DNA from: Actinomycetota bacterium
GTDB lineage: Bacteria > Actinomycetota > Actinomycetes > Actinomycetales > Microbacteriaceae
Direction of reading: 5' to 3'
DNA: 64,000 nt
Assembly: GCA_947449765.1 (NCBI GenBank)
Contig: CANFSP010000001.1
Coordinates: forward strand, 434,001-498,000
A model generated the notes under the pieces. That model had not been told where the DNA came from and made no database searches. It saw only the letters and a program-made list of their open reading frames with translations. Shown one piece after another: positions 16,933 through 27,193 of the stretch (its first letter is position 1; every line of letters begins with the position of its first letter). The translations under genes were made by a program, and so were the position numbers.

Positions 16933-16982
16933 GGATTTTCTCGAGAGAGCTAAATCGCCTCGCGGGATAGACCCCGCACATC

Positions 16983-17026
16983 CGCTCGGGTGGGTCTGGG
17001 AAACCAGGCTCGCCCGAGCGTTTTTT
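16983..17026 (+). terminator. Rho-independent terminator after the purine permease
   Basis: CGCTCGGG (16983-16990) pairs with CCCGAGCG (17013-17020), enclosing an inner GGTCTGG/CCAGGCT-like stem, and is followed by six T residues. Confidence 0.9.
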
Positions 17027-17077
17027 GTCAGAGCTGAGCAGTGACTCGGCAGGATTGCGTCAGACCGGTGGCAGGCC

Positions 17078-17851
17078 CTAGGCCAAGAACCCGCGGAGCA
17101 ACGCTGCCGAGCCCTGCACGTGCGCGCGCATCGCGCTCTCGGCGTCGACCGAGCGTCCGGCCAGTATGGCCATCACAATGTCGGTGTGCTGTGCGTTCGA
17201 GTGGGCAATGTTCGGCGGAAGAAGAGGGATGCGATCGAGCAGCTCATTGACCTGAGCGCGTGATCGAGCGACCGCGGAGAGAAGAGACGGCGAACCACTC
17301 AGCTCCGCAATCGTCAGGTGCAGGCGCGAATCGAGGCGCCGATGGTCGGCTTCGGACGCACTTCGGGTTTCCTCAAGCGTCAACCACAAAAGCTCGCGCT
17401 CACCCGCGCTGAGCGAACGATCGGCAGCCGCGCGCGCCGCGCCAGCCTCGAGAATTTCCCGCAGGATGAGCACATCGTCGAGCTCGGTCTCGTTCGCCGA
17501 TGCCGAGGAGCGCGCAGAGTCTGCGGAATCGGTGGGTGCACTGGGCAGAGAGTCGACCAGGAAGGTGCCGCCGTACCTTCCACGCCGGACCACCAAGTAC
17601 CCCGCGTCGACGAGCGACGAAATCGCGTCGCGCACGGTATCTCGACTGACACCGAGCCGCGACGCAAGCTCCCGCTCCGGCGGAAGCTGCCCGCCGGGTT
17701 CCAGCACGCCGAGACGAATCGTATTGAGCAAGCGCTCCACGGTCGACTCGTATGCGTTACCGCCACGCACGGGTTGCAGCAGCAACTCAATCGACAAACC
17801 GGCTGGCCGTTTGAGACCACCAGCGCCGAGTGGCGGCGGAAGCGCATCCAT
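17078..17851 (-). CDS. FadR-subfamily GntR transcriptional regulator (FCD domain)
   Basis: The N-terminal winged helix (residues about 35-95) reads LPPERELASRLGVSRDTVRDAISSL with the wing VVRRGRYGGTFV. The C-terminal all-helical FCD ligand domain contains a histidine-rich metal site (HLTIAELSGSP, NAQHTDI). It is the last gene of the minus-strand amine cluster, 12 bases downstream of the SDR. It probably represses that cluster and the divergent permease until the substrate or a metabolite appears; this is inferred from position. Confidence 0.88.
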   Translation of the reverse strand: MDALPPPLGAGGLKRPAGLSIELLLQPVRGGNAYESTVERLLNTIRLGVLEPGGQLPPERELASRLGVSRDTVRDAISSLVDAGYLVVRRGRYGGTFLVDSLPSAPTDSADSARSSASANETELDDVLILREILEAGAARAAADRSLSAGERELLWLTLEETRSASEADHRRLDSRLHLTIAELSGSPSLLSAVARSRAQVNELLDRIPLLPPNIAHSNAQHTDIVMAILAGRSVDAESAMRAHVQGSAALLRGFLA

Positions 17852-17863
17852 TGACGGACCGAT

Positions 17864-18652
17864 TTATAGCGGGGTCACGTAGGCGGCCGAGATGCCGCCA
17901 TCCACCAAGAACGTTGAACCTGTGATGAAGGATGCGTCGTCGCTCGCCAAGAAGGCAACCGCCGCGGCAAGCTCTTCTGCGCGAGCGAAGCGACCGACCG
18001 GGATGTGCACGAGGCGACGCTGTGCACGCTCCTGATCCTTCGCAAAAAGCTCCTGGAGCAGGGGGGTGTTTACCGGTCCCGGGCAGAGGGCGTTGACGCG
18101 GATGCCTTGGCGCGCGAACTGCACACCGAGCTCGCGACTCATCGCCAACACGCCACCCTTGGACGCCGTGTATGAGATCTGCGACGTTGCCGAGCCGAGA
18201 ACGGCGACGAAGGATGCGGTGTTGATGATGGAACCGCTCTGCTGCTTCACCATGTGGCGCAGTGCTGCCCGCGAGCACAGGTAGACCGACTTGAGGTTGA
18301 CGTCTTGAACCTTCTGCCAGGCCGGCAGCTCCGTGGTCTCGATCGAGTCGTCATCGGGCGGCGAGATGCCGGCGTTGTTGAACGCGATGTCGACCGACCC
18401 GTAGGTCTTAAACGCCGTGTCGAACAGGTTGTTCACCTGATCTTCGTCGGTCACGTTCACCTGGACGAAAAGCCCGTCAACCTCTGCGGCGGCTGCGGTG
18501 CCGGTGGCTTCATCCATGTCGCCAATGACAATCGTGGCACCCTCGGCGCGCATGCGTTTCGCGGTCGCCAAGCCGATGCCACTCGCACCACCGGTGATGA
18601 CGGCGACCTTTCCGGCGAGCCGCTGAGTGAGGTCAATTTTCTCGATGCTCAT
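17864..18652 (-). CDS. SDR family oxidoreductase of the amine cluster
   Basis: This classical SDR of 262 residues has the cofactor motif TGGASGIG (near residue 20), NNAG, the catalytic Ser and a YTASKGG active site (Tyr-x-x-x-Lys), and the C-terminal FITGSTFLVDGG. The acidic residue after beta-2 (IGDMDEA) favours NAD. It sits 14 bases after the aldehyde dehydrogenase gene in one operon. If the pathway is glutamyl-ethanolamide oxidation, it would oxidise the alcohol to the aldehyde; that step is inferred. Confidence 0.85.
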   Translation of the reverse strand: MSIEKIDLTQRLAGKVAVITGGASGIGLATAKRMRAEGATIVIGDMDEATGTAAAAEVDGLFVQVNVTDEDQVNNLFDTAFKTYGSVDIAFNNAGISPPDDDSIETTELPAWQKVQDVNLKSVYLCSRAALRHMVKQQSGSIINTASFVAVLGSATSQISYTASKGGVLAMSRELGVQFARQGIRVNALCPGPVNTPLLQELFAKDQERAQRRLVHIPVGRFARAEELAAAVAFLASDDASFITGSTFLVDGGISAAYVTPL

Positions 18653-18666
18653 GATGTTCTTTCTGG

Positions 18667-20025
18667 TTAGTCGATCGGAATGAAAACGTTCTTTGTCTCG
18701 GTGAACGCGAGGTGCGCATCCGGTCCGAGCTCGCGGCCGAGGCCGGACTGCTTGAACCCGCCGAACGGGGTGTTGTAGCGCACGGAGGAGTGGGAGTTGA
18801 TGGACAGGTTGCCCGACTCGACGCCGCGCGCGATGCGCAGTGCCCGACCCACGTCGCGGGTCCAGATGGAACCCGAGAGTCCGTACTCTGTGGCGTTGGT
18901 GAGCTCGAGGGCATCGGCTTCATCGTCAAAGGGCACCACCGAGACAACTGGCCCAAATATCTCTTCCGTCATGCTGCGGTGTGCACGCGACGTGGGGGCG
19001 AGCACCGTCGGTGCGAACCAGAAGCCCGCGCCCTCAGGGGCGCTTCCGCGGAATGCGACCGGTGCCTCGCTGGGCACGTGCGCCTGAACACTCTCGAAGT
19101 GCGCGCGTGAGACGAGCGGTCCCATCTCGGTGTCTTCACGCGTGGGGTCGCCAACCGTGACGCCCTTGACCGCCGGTTCGAGCAGCTCCATGAAACGGTC
19201 ATACACGGAACGCTCGACGAGGATGCGGCTGCGCGCACAGCAGTCCTGCCCGGCGTTCTCGAACACCGCGTAGGGAGCGGTCGCCGCGGCCTTCTCCAGG
19301 TCTGCGTCGGCGAAGACGATGTTCGCACTCTTGCCGCCCAACTCGAGAGTCACGCGCTTGACCTGGTGTGCGCATCCGGCCATGATGCGTTTGCCCACCT
19401 CGGTCGATCCGGTGAAGACCACCTTGCGCACCGACTCGTGCGTGACAAACCGCTCACCAACAATCGAGCCCTTGCCCGGCAGTACCTGAAACAGGCCTTC
19501 GGGGAGGCCCGCCTGAAGAGCCAGCTCGCCGAGTCGGATGCTGGTCAGGGGCGTCCACTCTGCCGGCTTGAGGAGCACCGCGTTGCCCGCGGCCAAGGCA
19601 GGCGCGAAACCCCACGAGGCAATCGTCATCGGAAAGTTCCACGGCGTGATGACACCCACCAAACCGAGTGGTTCCTGGAACGTCATGTCGACGCCACCGG
19701 CGACGGGAATTTGCTTGCCGAACAGTCGCTCGGGTGTGGCCGAGTAGTACTCGAGCACGTTGCGCACGTGCTCGGCTTCCCACCTGGCTTGACCGATGGG
19801 GTGCCCGGAGTTACGCACCTCGAGCGCGGCCAGATTCGCGACGTCGCCGTCGACGGCTTCGGCAAATCGCCGAAGCGCCGCTGCGCGGTCTGCCGGGTTC
19901 TGCCGCGCCCACTCGCGCTGCGCCTTCTGCGCCAGCGCGACCGCGGCATCCACCCCGGCAGCGTCGACGTGCTCGACCGTCTCCATCGCCTCTTCGGTCG
20001 CGGGGTTGATGACGGTGTAACTCAT
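18667..20025 (-). CDS. Aldehyde dehydrogenase of the amine cluster
   Basis: The family motifs are present: TPWNFPMTIASWGFAPALAAGNAVLLKPAEWTP, TGSTEVGKRI, the general base in ELGGKSANIVF and the nucleophile region ENAGQDCCARSR (catalytic Cys). It carries the C-terminal TPFGGFKQSGLGRELG. The enzyme oxidises an aldehyde to an acid with NAD(P). The start MSYTVINP at 20025 is chosen: its ATG overlaps the TGA of the upstream amidotransferase and AGGAG lies before it. An extended frame to 20106 lies inside that gene. It probably acts on a gamma-glutamyl aldehyde. Confidence 0.88.
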   Translation of the reverse strand: MSYTVINPATEEAMETVEHVDAAGVDAAVALAQKAQREWARQNPADRAAALRRFAEAVDGDVANLAALEVRNSGHPIGQARWEAEHVRNVLEYYSATPERLFGKQIPVAGGVDMTFQEPLGLVGVITPWNFPMTIASWGFAPALAAGNAVLLKPAEWTPLTSIRLGELALQAGLPEGLFQVLPGKGSIVGERFVTHESVRKVVFTGSTEVGKRIMAGCAHQVKRVTLELGGKSANIVFADADLEKAAATAPYAVFENAGQDCCARSRILVERSVYDRFMELLEPAVKGVTVGDPTREDTEMGPLVSRAHFESVQAHVPSEAPVAFRGSAPEGAGFWFAPTVLAPTSRAHRSMTEEIFGPVVSVVPFDDEADALELTNATEYGLSGSIWTRDVGRALRIARGVESGNLSINSHSSVRYNTPFGGFKQSGLGRELGPDAHLAFTETKNVFIPID

Positions 20026-20774
20026 TTCATGCTCCTGTAGGTTGCGGCTGCCTCGACAAGCCCGGTGAAAAGCCGCAGGTCGTCGGGGGATTCCTCTGGG
20101 TGCCACTGCACCGCGACAGCGAACGGCAGATCAGCAAGTTCGATGGCCTCGATGACACCGTCTGCGGTGCGTCCTGAAACGGTGAGACCCTCACCGAGCT
20201 GATCAATAGCCTGGTGGTGGTAAACCTCAGCGGCCACTGGCGTGGTGCCACCGAGCACGTCGGCGAGCTTCGTGCCGCCAGCAACCTCAACCGGCATGGT
20301 CGAAAAGACTCCGCCGCCCTTTTGGTAGCGGTCGTCTCCAATGACGTCGGGCAGGTGTTGGATGAGCGTTCCGCCACGGTTCACATTAAGCATTTGTGCT
20401 CCGCGGCAGATGCCGAGAAACGGCAGTTTGTGCGCCAGTGCCGCGTTGATCAGGGCATCCTCGAGTGCGTCGCGATCGAGCCGCGGTTCGTCGGTGGTCG
20501 GGTGTGGTTCGGCGCCATAACGCGCCGGGTTCACGTCTTTTCCACCGCACACAATGAGGCCATCGAGCGAGGCGACGATGCTCTCCGCATCACCAGCCTC
20601 GAGTGCTTGTGGCGGAATGAGCACCGCGAGTCCGCCGGCCTGGTTGACCGCGTCAAAGTAGGCCTTTGGCAAAAACGAGGCGGGAACATCCCACACCCCG
20701 GTCTTGGACTGTTCGAGGTAGGTGGTCAGTCCGATGATCGGGCGAGACCCCCGGCTAGAGACGTTCGAAGCCAC
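20022..20774 (-). CDS. Gamma-glutamyl-amine hydrolase, class I glutamine amidotransferase (PuuD-like)
   Basis: The catalytic triad of peptidase C26 is visible: C123 in GICRGAQ, and H225 and E227 in QWHPEE. It also has GLIVCGGKDVNPARYG, typical of gamma-glutamyl-GABA hydrolases. The enzyme releases glutamate from a gamma-glutamylated product and so recycles the glutamate used by the ligase. Its start overlaps the end of the glutamine-synthetase-like gene by 20 bases and its stop overlaps the dehydrogenase start. The order ligase, hydrolase, dehydrogenase suggests one pathway. Confidence 0.87.
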   Translation of the reverse strand: MASNVSSRGSRPIIGLTTYLEQSKTGVWDVPASFLPKAYFDAVNQAGGLAVLIPPQALEAGDAESIVASLDGLIVCGGKDVNPARYGAEPHPTTDEPRLDRDALEDALINAALAHKLPFLGICRGAQMLNVNRGGTLIQHLPDVIGDDRYQKGGGVFSTMPVEVAGGTKLADVLGGTTPVAAEVYHHQAIDQLGEGLTVSGRTADGVIEAIELADLPFAVAVQWHPEESPDDLRLFTGLVEAAATYRSMK

Positions 20775-22122
20775 GGACGCGCTCCCAGTCGGTCACCGCA
20801 GACTCGAACGCAGCGAGTTCGATGCGGGCATTGTTGAGGTAGTGGTCAACCACGTCGTTGCCAAACGCTTCGCGCGCAATCGACGACTGCGAGAGGAGTT
20901 CGGCCGCCTCGCGCAGGGTTGTCGGCACGCGCGGCTTGTCGCTGCCGTAGGCGTTGCCCTGCGTAATCGGCTCGAGCTCGAGCTTGTTCTGGATTCCGTA
21001 AATGCCGCCGGCGATGAGGGCGGCCACGGCCAAGTACTGGTTGACGTCGCCGCCGGGAACGCGCTGCTCCACGCGCATCCCGTGCCCGTGCCCAACCACG
21101 CGAAGTGAGCAGGTACGGTTGTCGATACCCCAGGCGACGGCGGTCGGCGCAAACGAGCCGTCGACGTAGCGCTTATACGAGTTGATGTTGGGCGCAAAGA
21201 ACAGTGACATCTCGCGCATGACCTTGATTTGTCCGGCCAAGAAGTGCTTGAACGTGTCGCTCATGCCTAACGGGTCGGCCTTGTCGGCAAAAACGGGTGA
21301 GCCGTCGGCACCGCGCAAGCTGATGTGAATGTGGCAGCTGTTGCCTTCGCGCTCGTTGTACTTGGCCATGAACGTGATTGCTTTGCCGTGCTCGTCAGCG
21401 ATGGCCTTCGCCGCGTGCTTGTAAATCGAGTGGTTGTCACAGGTCGTCACGGCCCGGTCGTAGCGGAACGCGATTTCTTGCTGACCCAGGTTGCACTCGC
21501 CCTTGACGCCCTCGCAGTACATGCCCGAAGCATCCATCGCATTGCGAATCTCACGCAGCAGGGGCTCGACGCGGGTGGATGCGAGTAAGTCGTAATCCAC
21601 GTTGTAATCGGTGGATGGCGTGAGGTCGCGATAGCCCTTTGCCCACGCGCCCCGGTAGGTCTCGTCGAAGACGATGAACTCAAGCTCGGTACCCACGAAC
21701 GCCTCGAGACCCATCTCGGTGAGGCGAGCGACCTGCTGGCGCAGAACCTCGCGCGGCGAGTGGGTGACCGGGCTGTGATCGAGCCACTGCATGTCGGCCA
21801 TGACGAGCGCGGTTCCGGGAAGCCATGCGGCCCGGCGGAGCGTGCTCATGTCGGGCTGCATCACCATGTCGCCGTAGCCGTGTTCCCATCCCGAGCTGGC
21901 ATAGCCCGAAACGGTGTTCATGTCGACGTCGACGGCGAGCAAGTAGTTGCAGCACTCCGAGCCGTGCTCGGCGATGTCCTCGAGAAAGAGTCGCGCAGAG
22001 ACGCGCTTGCCCACAAGTCGACCCTGCATGTCGGTAAAGGCCACGATGACAGTGTCAATCTCTCCTTGACTGACAAGGGTGGTCAATTCGGGCAGCGTGA
22101 GCATTCCGGCGTTCGCGGTCAT
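20755..22122 (-). CDS. Glutamine-synthetase-like gamma-glutamyl-amine ligase (PuuA/GlnA3/GlnA4 type)
   Basis: The 455-residue protein has the GS beta-grasp N-terminus (VIVAFTDMQGRLVGKRV) and catalytic motifs FVGTELEFIVFDE, KGECNLGQQEIAFRYD and the NSCHIHIS ATP-site strand, and NRTCSLRV. The C-terminus WERVRGFERL matches PuuA/GlnA3/GlnA4 ligases rather than true GlnA, and no adenylylation Tyr motif is seen. These enzymes glutamylate an amine with ATP. The neighbouring permease favours ethanolamine, a GlnA4-like role; polyamines are the alternative. It is the first gene of the minus-strand operon. Confidence 0.87.
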   Translation of the reverse strand: MTANAGMLTLPELTTLVSQGEIDTVIVAFTDMQGRLVGKRVSARLFLEDIAEHGSECCNYLLAVDVDMNTVSGYASSGWEHGYGDMVMQPDMSTLRRAAWLPGTALVMADMQWLDHSPVTHSPREVLRQQVARLTEMGLEAFVGTELEFIVFDETYRGAWAKGYRDLTPSTDYNVDYDLLASTRVEPLLREIRNAMDASGMYCEGVKGECNLGQQEIAFRYDRAVTTCDNHSIYKHAAKAIADEHGKAITFMAKYNEREGNSCHIHISLRGADGSPVFADKADPLGMSDTFKHFLAGQIKVMREMSLFFAPNINSYKRYVDGSFAPTAVAWGIDNRTCSLRVVGHGHGMRVEQRVPGGDVNQYLAVAALIAGGIYGIQNKLELEPITQGNAYGSDKPRVPTTLREAAELLSQSSIAREAFGNDVVDHYLNNARIELAAFESAVTDWERVRGFERL

Positions 22123-22160
22123 GGAGACTCTCCTGGGTTGTCGACGTCATCGTTGAGGTC

Positions 22161-22193
22161 GGTTTACCAACCATTAGACCATAGGTGTCACCT
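22161..22193. promoter_or_regulatory. Candidate operator between divergent ligase operon and permease
   Basis: GGTT-TACC-AACC (22161-22172) and AGGTG-T-CACCT (22183-22193) are two small inverted repeats in the 244-bp divergent region. They are reasonable sites for the FCD regulator at the far end of the operon, but the match to a known FCD operator is not established. Confidence 0.4.
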
Positions 22194-22366
22194 GTGACGC
22201 GTTGAGATCTTTCGCGAGGATGCGCGATTTTGTAACACAAAATTTTCAATAAAGGTGGTTTATAGGGGTCTATGAGCCATATGCTCGTGCCAAGGAAACT
22301 CACAGCGTTGTGAGCGGCGGCCGAAGTTGTTCGTTGCTTTCAACCTCGACAGGTAAGGACATCTGG

Positions 22367-23953
22367 ATGTCAAAAGACACCTTGAAGGTCAGTGGAGTCA
22401 AGTACTCCACGGCTGAAGACGGATACTTTGAGAAGCGCAAGCTCAAGCGCAGCGCCGGAATTTGGGGCCTGTGGGGTCTTGCCATTGCCGCGGTGATCTC
22501 GGGCGACTTCTCGGGCTGGAACTTCGGAATCGGTTTTGCAGGCTTCGGCGGTATGCTCATCGCATTCGTCGTTGTCGTCGTGATGTACTACGCGCTCATC
22601 TACAGCGTGGGTGAAATGGCAGCAGCCATGCCGCACACCGGTGGCGCCTACTCCTTTGCCCGATCGGCTATGGGGCCCTGGGGCGGATACATCACCGGCG
22701 TGGCCGAAACCATCGAGTATGTCGCGACCACCGCGGTGATCGTCTTCTTCTCGGCGTCCTATGCGGACAGCATCGCGGCCACCCTATTCAATGTTGAGCT
22801 CGCCGACGGTGCACACGTACTACCCATGTGGCTGTGGTACGTCATCCTCTACGCCGTGTTCATCATCATCAACTGGGTTGGAGCATCGCTCTCGTTCAAG
22901 TTCTCCATCTGGGTGTCATTCATCTCGATCGCCATCTTGGTCGTGTTCTTCGCGATGACCCTGTTCACCGGATCGTTCAGCTGGGACAAGCTGTGGGACA
23001 TTCCTGCCGACAGCGGCGCGTCCACCTTCCTGCCACACGGCATCCTGCCCATCCTGTTCGCGGTTCCATTCGCGATGTGGTTCTTCCTCGGTATCGAAGA
23101 GTTGCCGCTGGCCGCAGAAGAGTCGCACAACCCTGCTAAGGACATCCCCAAGGCTGGTCGGACCGCTCTGCTCACTCTCGTGATCTTCGCGGTTCTCGTG
23201 CTGTTCTTGAACACTGGAGTGAACGGTTCCGCCTCAACCGGCGCAGCTGGTGAGCCACTGCTCGACGGCTTCCGCGCGATTCTCGGCGAAAGCGGCGCCC
23301 AGCTGGCCGCCGTTCTCTCGCTCTTCGCACTGATTGGTCTGCTGGCGTCGCTCCAGGGCATCATGTTCGCCTACGGACGCAACATGTACTCGCTGTCGCG
23401 TGCCGGCTACTACCCGAAGTTCTTCTCGCTGACGGGTAAGCGCCAGACACCATGGGTATCGCTCCTCATCGGTGCGGTGATTGGATTCGTCGCACTCGTG
23501 GTGGTCGACTACCTCGTTTCGCTTGACCCTGAGGGTGCAGGTGCAACCGGTGGTGCAATTGTTCTGAACATTGCAGTGTGGGGTGCGGTCATCTCGTACC
23601 TCATGCAGATGGTGTCCTTCATCATCCTGCGTCGCCGATTCAAGAACGCCAACCGTCCCTACCGCAGCCCGTGGGGTGTTCCCGGCGCCGTTATCGCCGC
23701 GATCATTTCCGTGCTGATCTTTGTGGGCTTCCTGCTCAACCCGGCATTCACCCCGGCGATCATCGCGGTCGCGGTGGTGTACGTGGTGCTGCTGCTGGGC
23801 TTTGCGATCTTCGGTCGCAACCGGCTCATCCTCTCGCCTGAAGAGGAATACGCCCTCTCGGGTGGTCAGCACGGTGACCCAGCAAAGGAAGGCTACGGCG
23901 GAGCTGTCGAAGCTGAAATCCTGGCACACGATGGCGTGGACGGACAAAAGTAA
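22367..23953 (+). CDS. APC-family amino acid/amine permease, ethanolamine permease-like
   Basis: The protein has about 12 transmembrane segments. Its APC motifs are GDFSGWNFGIGFAGFGG, MPHTGGAYSFARSAMGPWGGYITGVAETIEY and IEELPLAAEESHNPAKDIPKAGR. The IEELPLAAEE stretch and N-terminal region recall ethanolamine permeases (Eat). The ATG at 22367 is preferred, with AAGGA ten bases upstream; the frame opens earlier at 22310. It is transcribed divergently from the ligase operon, and should import its substrate. A stem-loop follows. Confidence 0.82.
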   Translation: MSKDTLKVSGVKYSTAEDGYFEKRKLKRSAGIWGLWGLAIAAVISGDFSGWNFGIGFAGFGGMLIAFVVVVVMYYALIYSVGEMAAAMPHTGGAYSFARSAMGPWGGYITGVAETIEYVATTAVIVFFSASYADSIAATLFNVELADGAHVLPMWLWYVILYAVFIIINWVGASLSFKFSIWVSFISIAILVVFFAMTLFTGSFSWDKLWDIPADSGASTFLPHGILPILFAVPFAMWFFLGIEELPLAAEESHNPAKDIPKAGRTALLTLVIFAVLVLFLNTGVNGSASTGAAGEPLLDGFRAILGESGAQLAAVLSLFALIGLLASLQGIMFAYGRNMYSLSRAGYYPKFFSLTGKRQTPWVSLLIGAVIGFVALVVVDYLVSLDPEGAGATGGAIVLNIAVWGAVISYLMQMVSFIILRRRFKNANRPYRSPWGVPGAVIAAIISVLIFVGFLLNPAFTPAIIAVAVVYVVLLLGFAIFGRNRLILSPEEEYALSGGQHGDPAKEGYGGAVEAEILAHDGVDGQK

Positions 23954-23966
23954 GTCAGCGTTCATC

Positions 23967-23996
23967 GAGGGCGGGTCGGTTTTCCGGCCCGCCCTC
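23967..23996 (+). terminator. Hairpin after the permease
   Basis: GAGGGCGGG (23967-23975) pairs with CCCGCCCTC (23988-23996); an inner TCGG/CCGG extends the stem. There is no clear T tract, so it is an L-shaped actinobacterial terminator candidate. Confidence 0.7.
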
Positions 23997-24022
23997 TGCG
24001 TTGCCGGAGTAGTCTTGCGAAC

Positions 24023-25417
24023 ATGGCACAGGCAAATCCCCTTGGCACATTAGCGGCGGATGTTCGTGCCGCACGGGCAGAGCGAGGCAGCAGTTACACC
24101 CTTCGTCGTCAGCAGCTTCTGGGCCTTCGAGCCATGCTCATCGAGCGCGCACCCGAATTTGAGCAGGCGCTGCTCGCTGATCTGGCCAAAAACCCCGTCG
24201 AGTCAGAAATCACCGAAATTGGCTTTGTGCTCGCCGAAATCGAGCATGCCCTGCGCCACCTGAAAAAGTGGATGCGCCCCCGCCGCGTGCGCATCCCCCT
24301 CTCACTCGCCCCGGCCACGGCTCGTACAGTGAGTGACCCGCTCGGCGCGGTGCTCATCATCTCCCCCTGGAATTACCCGTTGCAGTTGTCGCTCGCACCA
24401 CTCGTCGGTGCTCTCGCCGCCGGAAATGCTGTCGTGCTCAAGCCCAGCGAAATCTCGCCGGCCACGAGCGCGGCCATGGCGCTGTTCATTCCGCAATATC
24501 TCGATGCCGACCTGGTTCGGGTGGTTGAGGGTGGCCCGGCGGAAACCACCACGCTGCTCGACCAGCAGTGGGACTACATCTTTTACACCGGCAATGAACA
24601 CGTGGCGCGAATCATTGCAGCGGCGGCGGCGAAGCACCTCACGCCGACCACGCTCGAACTCGGCGGTAAGTCGCCAACCTTCGTGGACGCATCCTCGAAT
24701 CTCAACCATGTGGCCAAGCGCCTGGCCTGGACCAAGTTCGTCAATGCGGGACAAACCTGTGTGGCGCCCGACTATGTGCTGGTCACGCCAGACGCCCACG
24801 ACGGGTTGGTCGCAGCACTCCGCGATGCGGTGACCGACCTTTTCGGAAGTGATCCGCGATCCAGCGCCGACTACGGACGTATTGTCTCGGCCAATCACGT
24901 GACACGGTTGAGCGCGGTCATGCCGAAGAAGGGTCTCGCGTTCGGCGGGCAGATTGATCAGAAAACCAAGTACATCGCGCCGACCTTGGCTACCGGTGTC
25001 GTGGGGTCAGACCCGATCATGCGCGACGAAATCTTCGGGCCAATCTTGCCGATACTCACCGTGGCCAACGCTGACGAGGCGATCGCCTTTGTTAACGCGC
25101 GGCCCAAGCCGCTCGCGCTCTATGTCTACAGCGCGAACAAATCGGTTCGCCGAGCCTTCGAAACACAGACCAGCTCGGGTGCTCTCGATGTGAACGTGGG
25201 CCTTGCTCACATGAGCGTGCCAGGGTTGCCCTTCGGGGGAGTCGGCACGAGCGGTCACGGCGCCTATCACGGCAAGCGATCTTTCGACACGTTCAGTCAC
25301 GAGAAAGCCATCCTGTCGAAGCCACTGGCTCCCGACACCCTGACCCTGATCTATCCGCCGTACACGGCACAAAAACAGCGACTTGCCCGCACGCTGCTGC
25401 GTCGGCTGTCCCGATAG
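24023..25417 (+). CDS. Aldehyde dehydrogenase, class 3-like
   Basis: The 464-residue protein lacks the N-terminal arm of class 1/2 enzymes. It has SPWNYPLQLSLAPLVGALAAGNAVVLKPSE, YTGNEHVARI, the base in LELGGKSPTFVD, the catalytic Cys in NAGQTCVAPDYVL, and EIFGPILPIL. This is the class 3/YwdH-type layout, often membrane-associated, acting on medium-chain or aromatic aldehydes. A TAGTCT -10 box seven bases before the ATG suggests a leaderless message and a promoter separate from the permease. aspA follows after eight bases. Confidence 0.88.
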   Translation: MAQANPLGTLAADVRAARAERGSSYTLRRQQLLGLRAMLIERAPEFEQALLADLAKNPVESEITEIGFVLAEIEHALRHLKKWMRPRRVRIPLSLAPATARTVSDPLGAVLIISPWNYPLQLSLAPLVGALAAGNAVVLKPSEISPATSAAMALFIPQYLDADLVRVVEGGPAETTTLLDQQWDYIFYTGNEHVARIIAAAAAKHLTPTTLELGGKSPTFVDASSNLNHVAKRLAWTKFVNAGQTCVAPDYVLVTPDAHDGLVAALRDAVTDLFGSDPRSSADYGRIVSANHVTRLSAVMPKKGLAFGGQIDQKTKYIAPTLATGVVGSDPIMRDEIFGPILPILTVANADEAIAFVNARPKPLALYVYSANKSVRRAFETQTSSGALDVNVGLAHMSVPGLPFGGVGTSGHGAYHGKRSFDTFSHEKAILSKPLAPDTLTLIYPPYTAQKQRLARTLLRRLSR

Positions 25418-25425
25418 GAAGCGCT

Positions 25426-26882
<1,457 letters not shown>

Positions 26883-26892
<10 letters not shown>

Positions 26893-26991
26893 CCGCGTAG
26901 CGGCGTATCGAAACCCCGTTGGTTGAGTAGCCGCGCAGCGGCGTATCGAAACCCCGCTGGTTGAGTAGCCGCGCAGCGGCGTATCGAAACC
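26883..26991. repeat. Three-copy hairpin repeat array, 38-bp period
   Basis: Three 33-bp copies (26883, 26921, 26959) begin GGTTGAGTAG, have a CCGC-loop-GCGG stem in the middle and end CGTATCGAAACC. The spacers are CCGTT and CCGCT. The first copy overlaps the end of aspA. Ends and layout are shared with the arrays at 29.2 and 29.7 kb. Confidence 0.92.
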
Positions 26992-27019
26992 AGTCGCACC
27001 ATTCCGCTCTATCTAAGGA

Positions 27020-27071
27020 CTCACCGCCCGGGGCCGAGGCGATGCCTGCAAGGCTACATCCGGGCGGTGAG
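27020..27071 (+). other. Long-range inverted repeat in the aspA downstream gap
   Basis: CTCACCGCCCG (27020-27030) pairs with CGGGCGGTGAG (27061-27071) around a 30-base loop. It may be a terminator or a structured RNA. The rest of the roughly 300-base gap between aspA and the next gene holds only the repeat array and no other recognisable feature. Confidence 0.45.
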
Positions 27072-27193
27072 ATTCCTCTTTCATCAAGTGTGACCCTAAA
27101 TTGGCTGAATCTGCAACCATTACTGCACCACGATGCACGTTGGGGGCGTAGGTTGAACCTGTAGCTCTCTGCTACGAAAATCTTGGGGGACTC

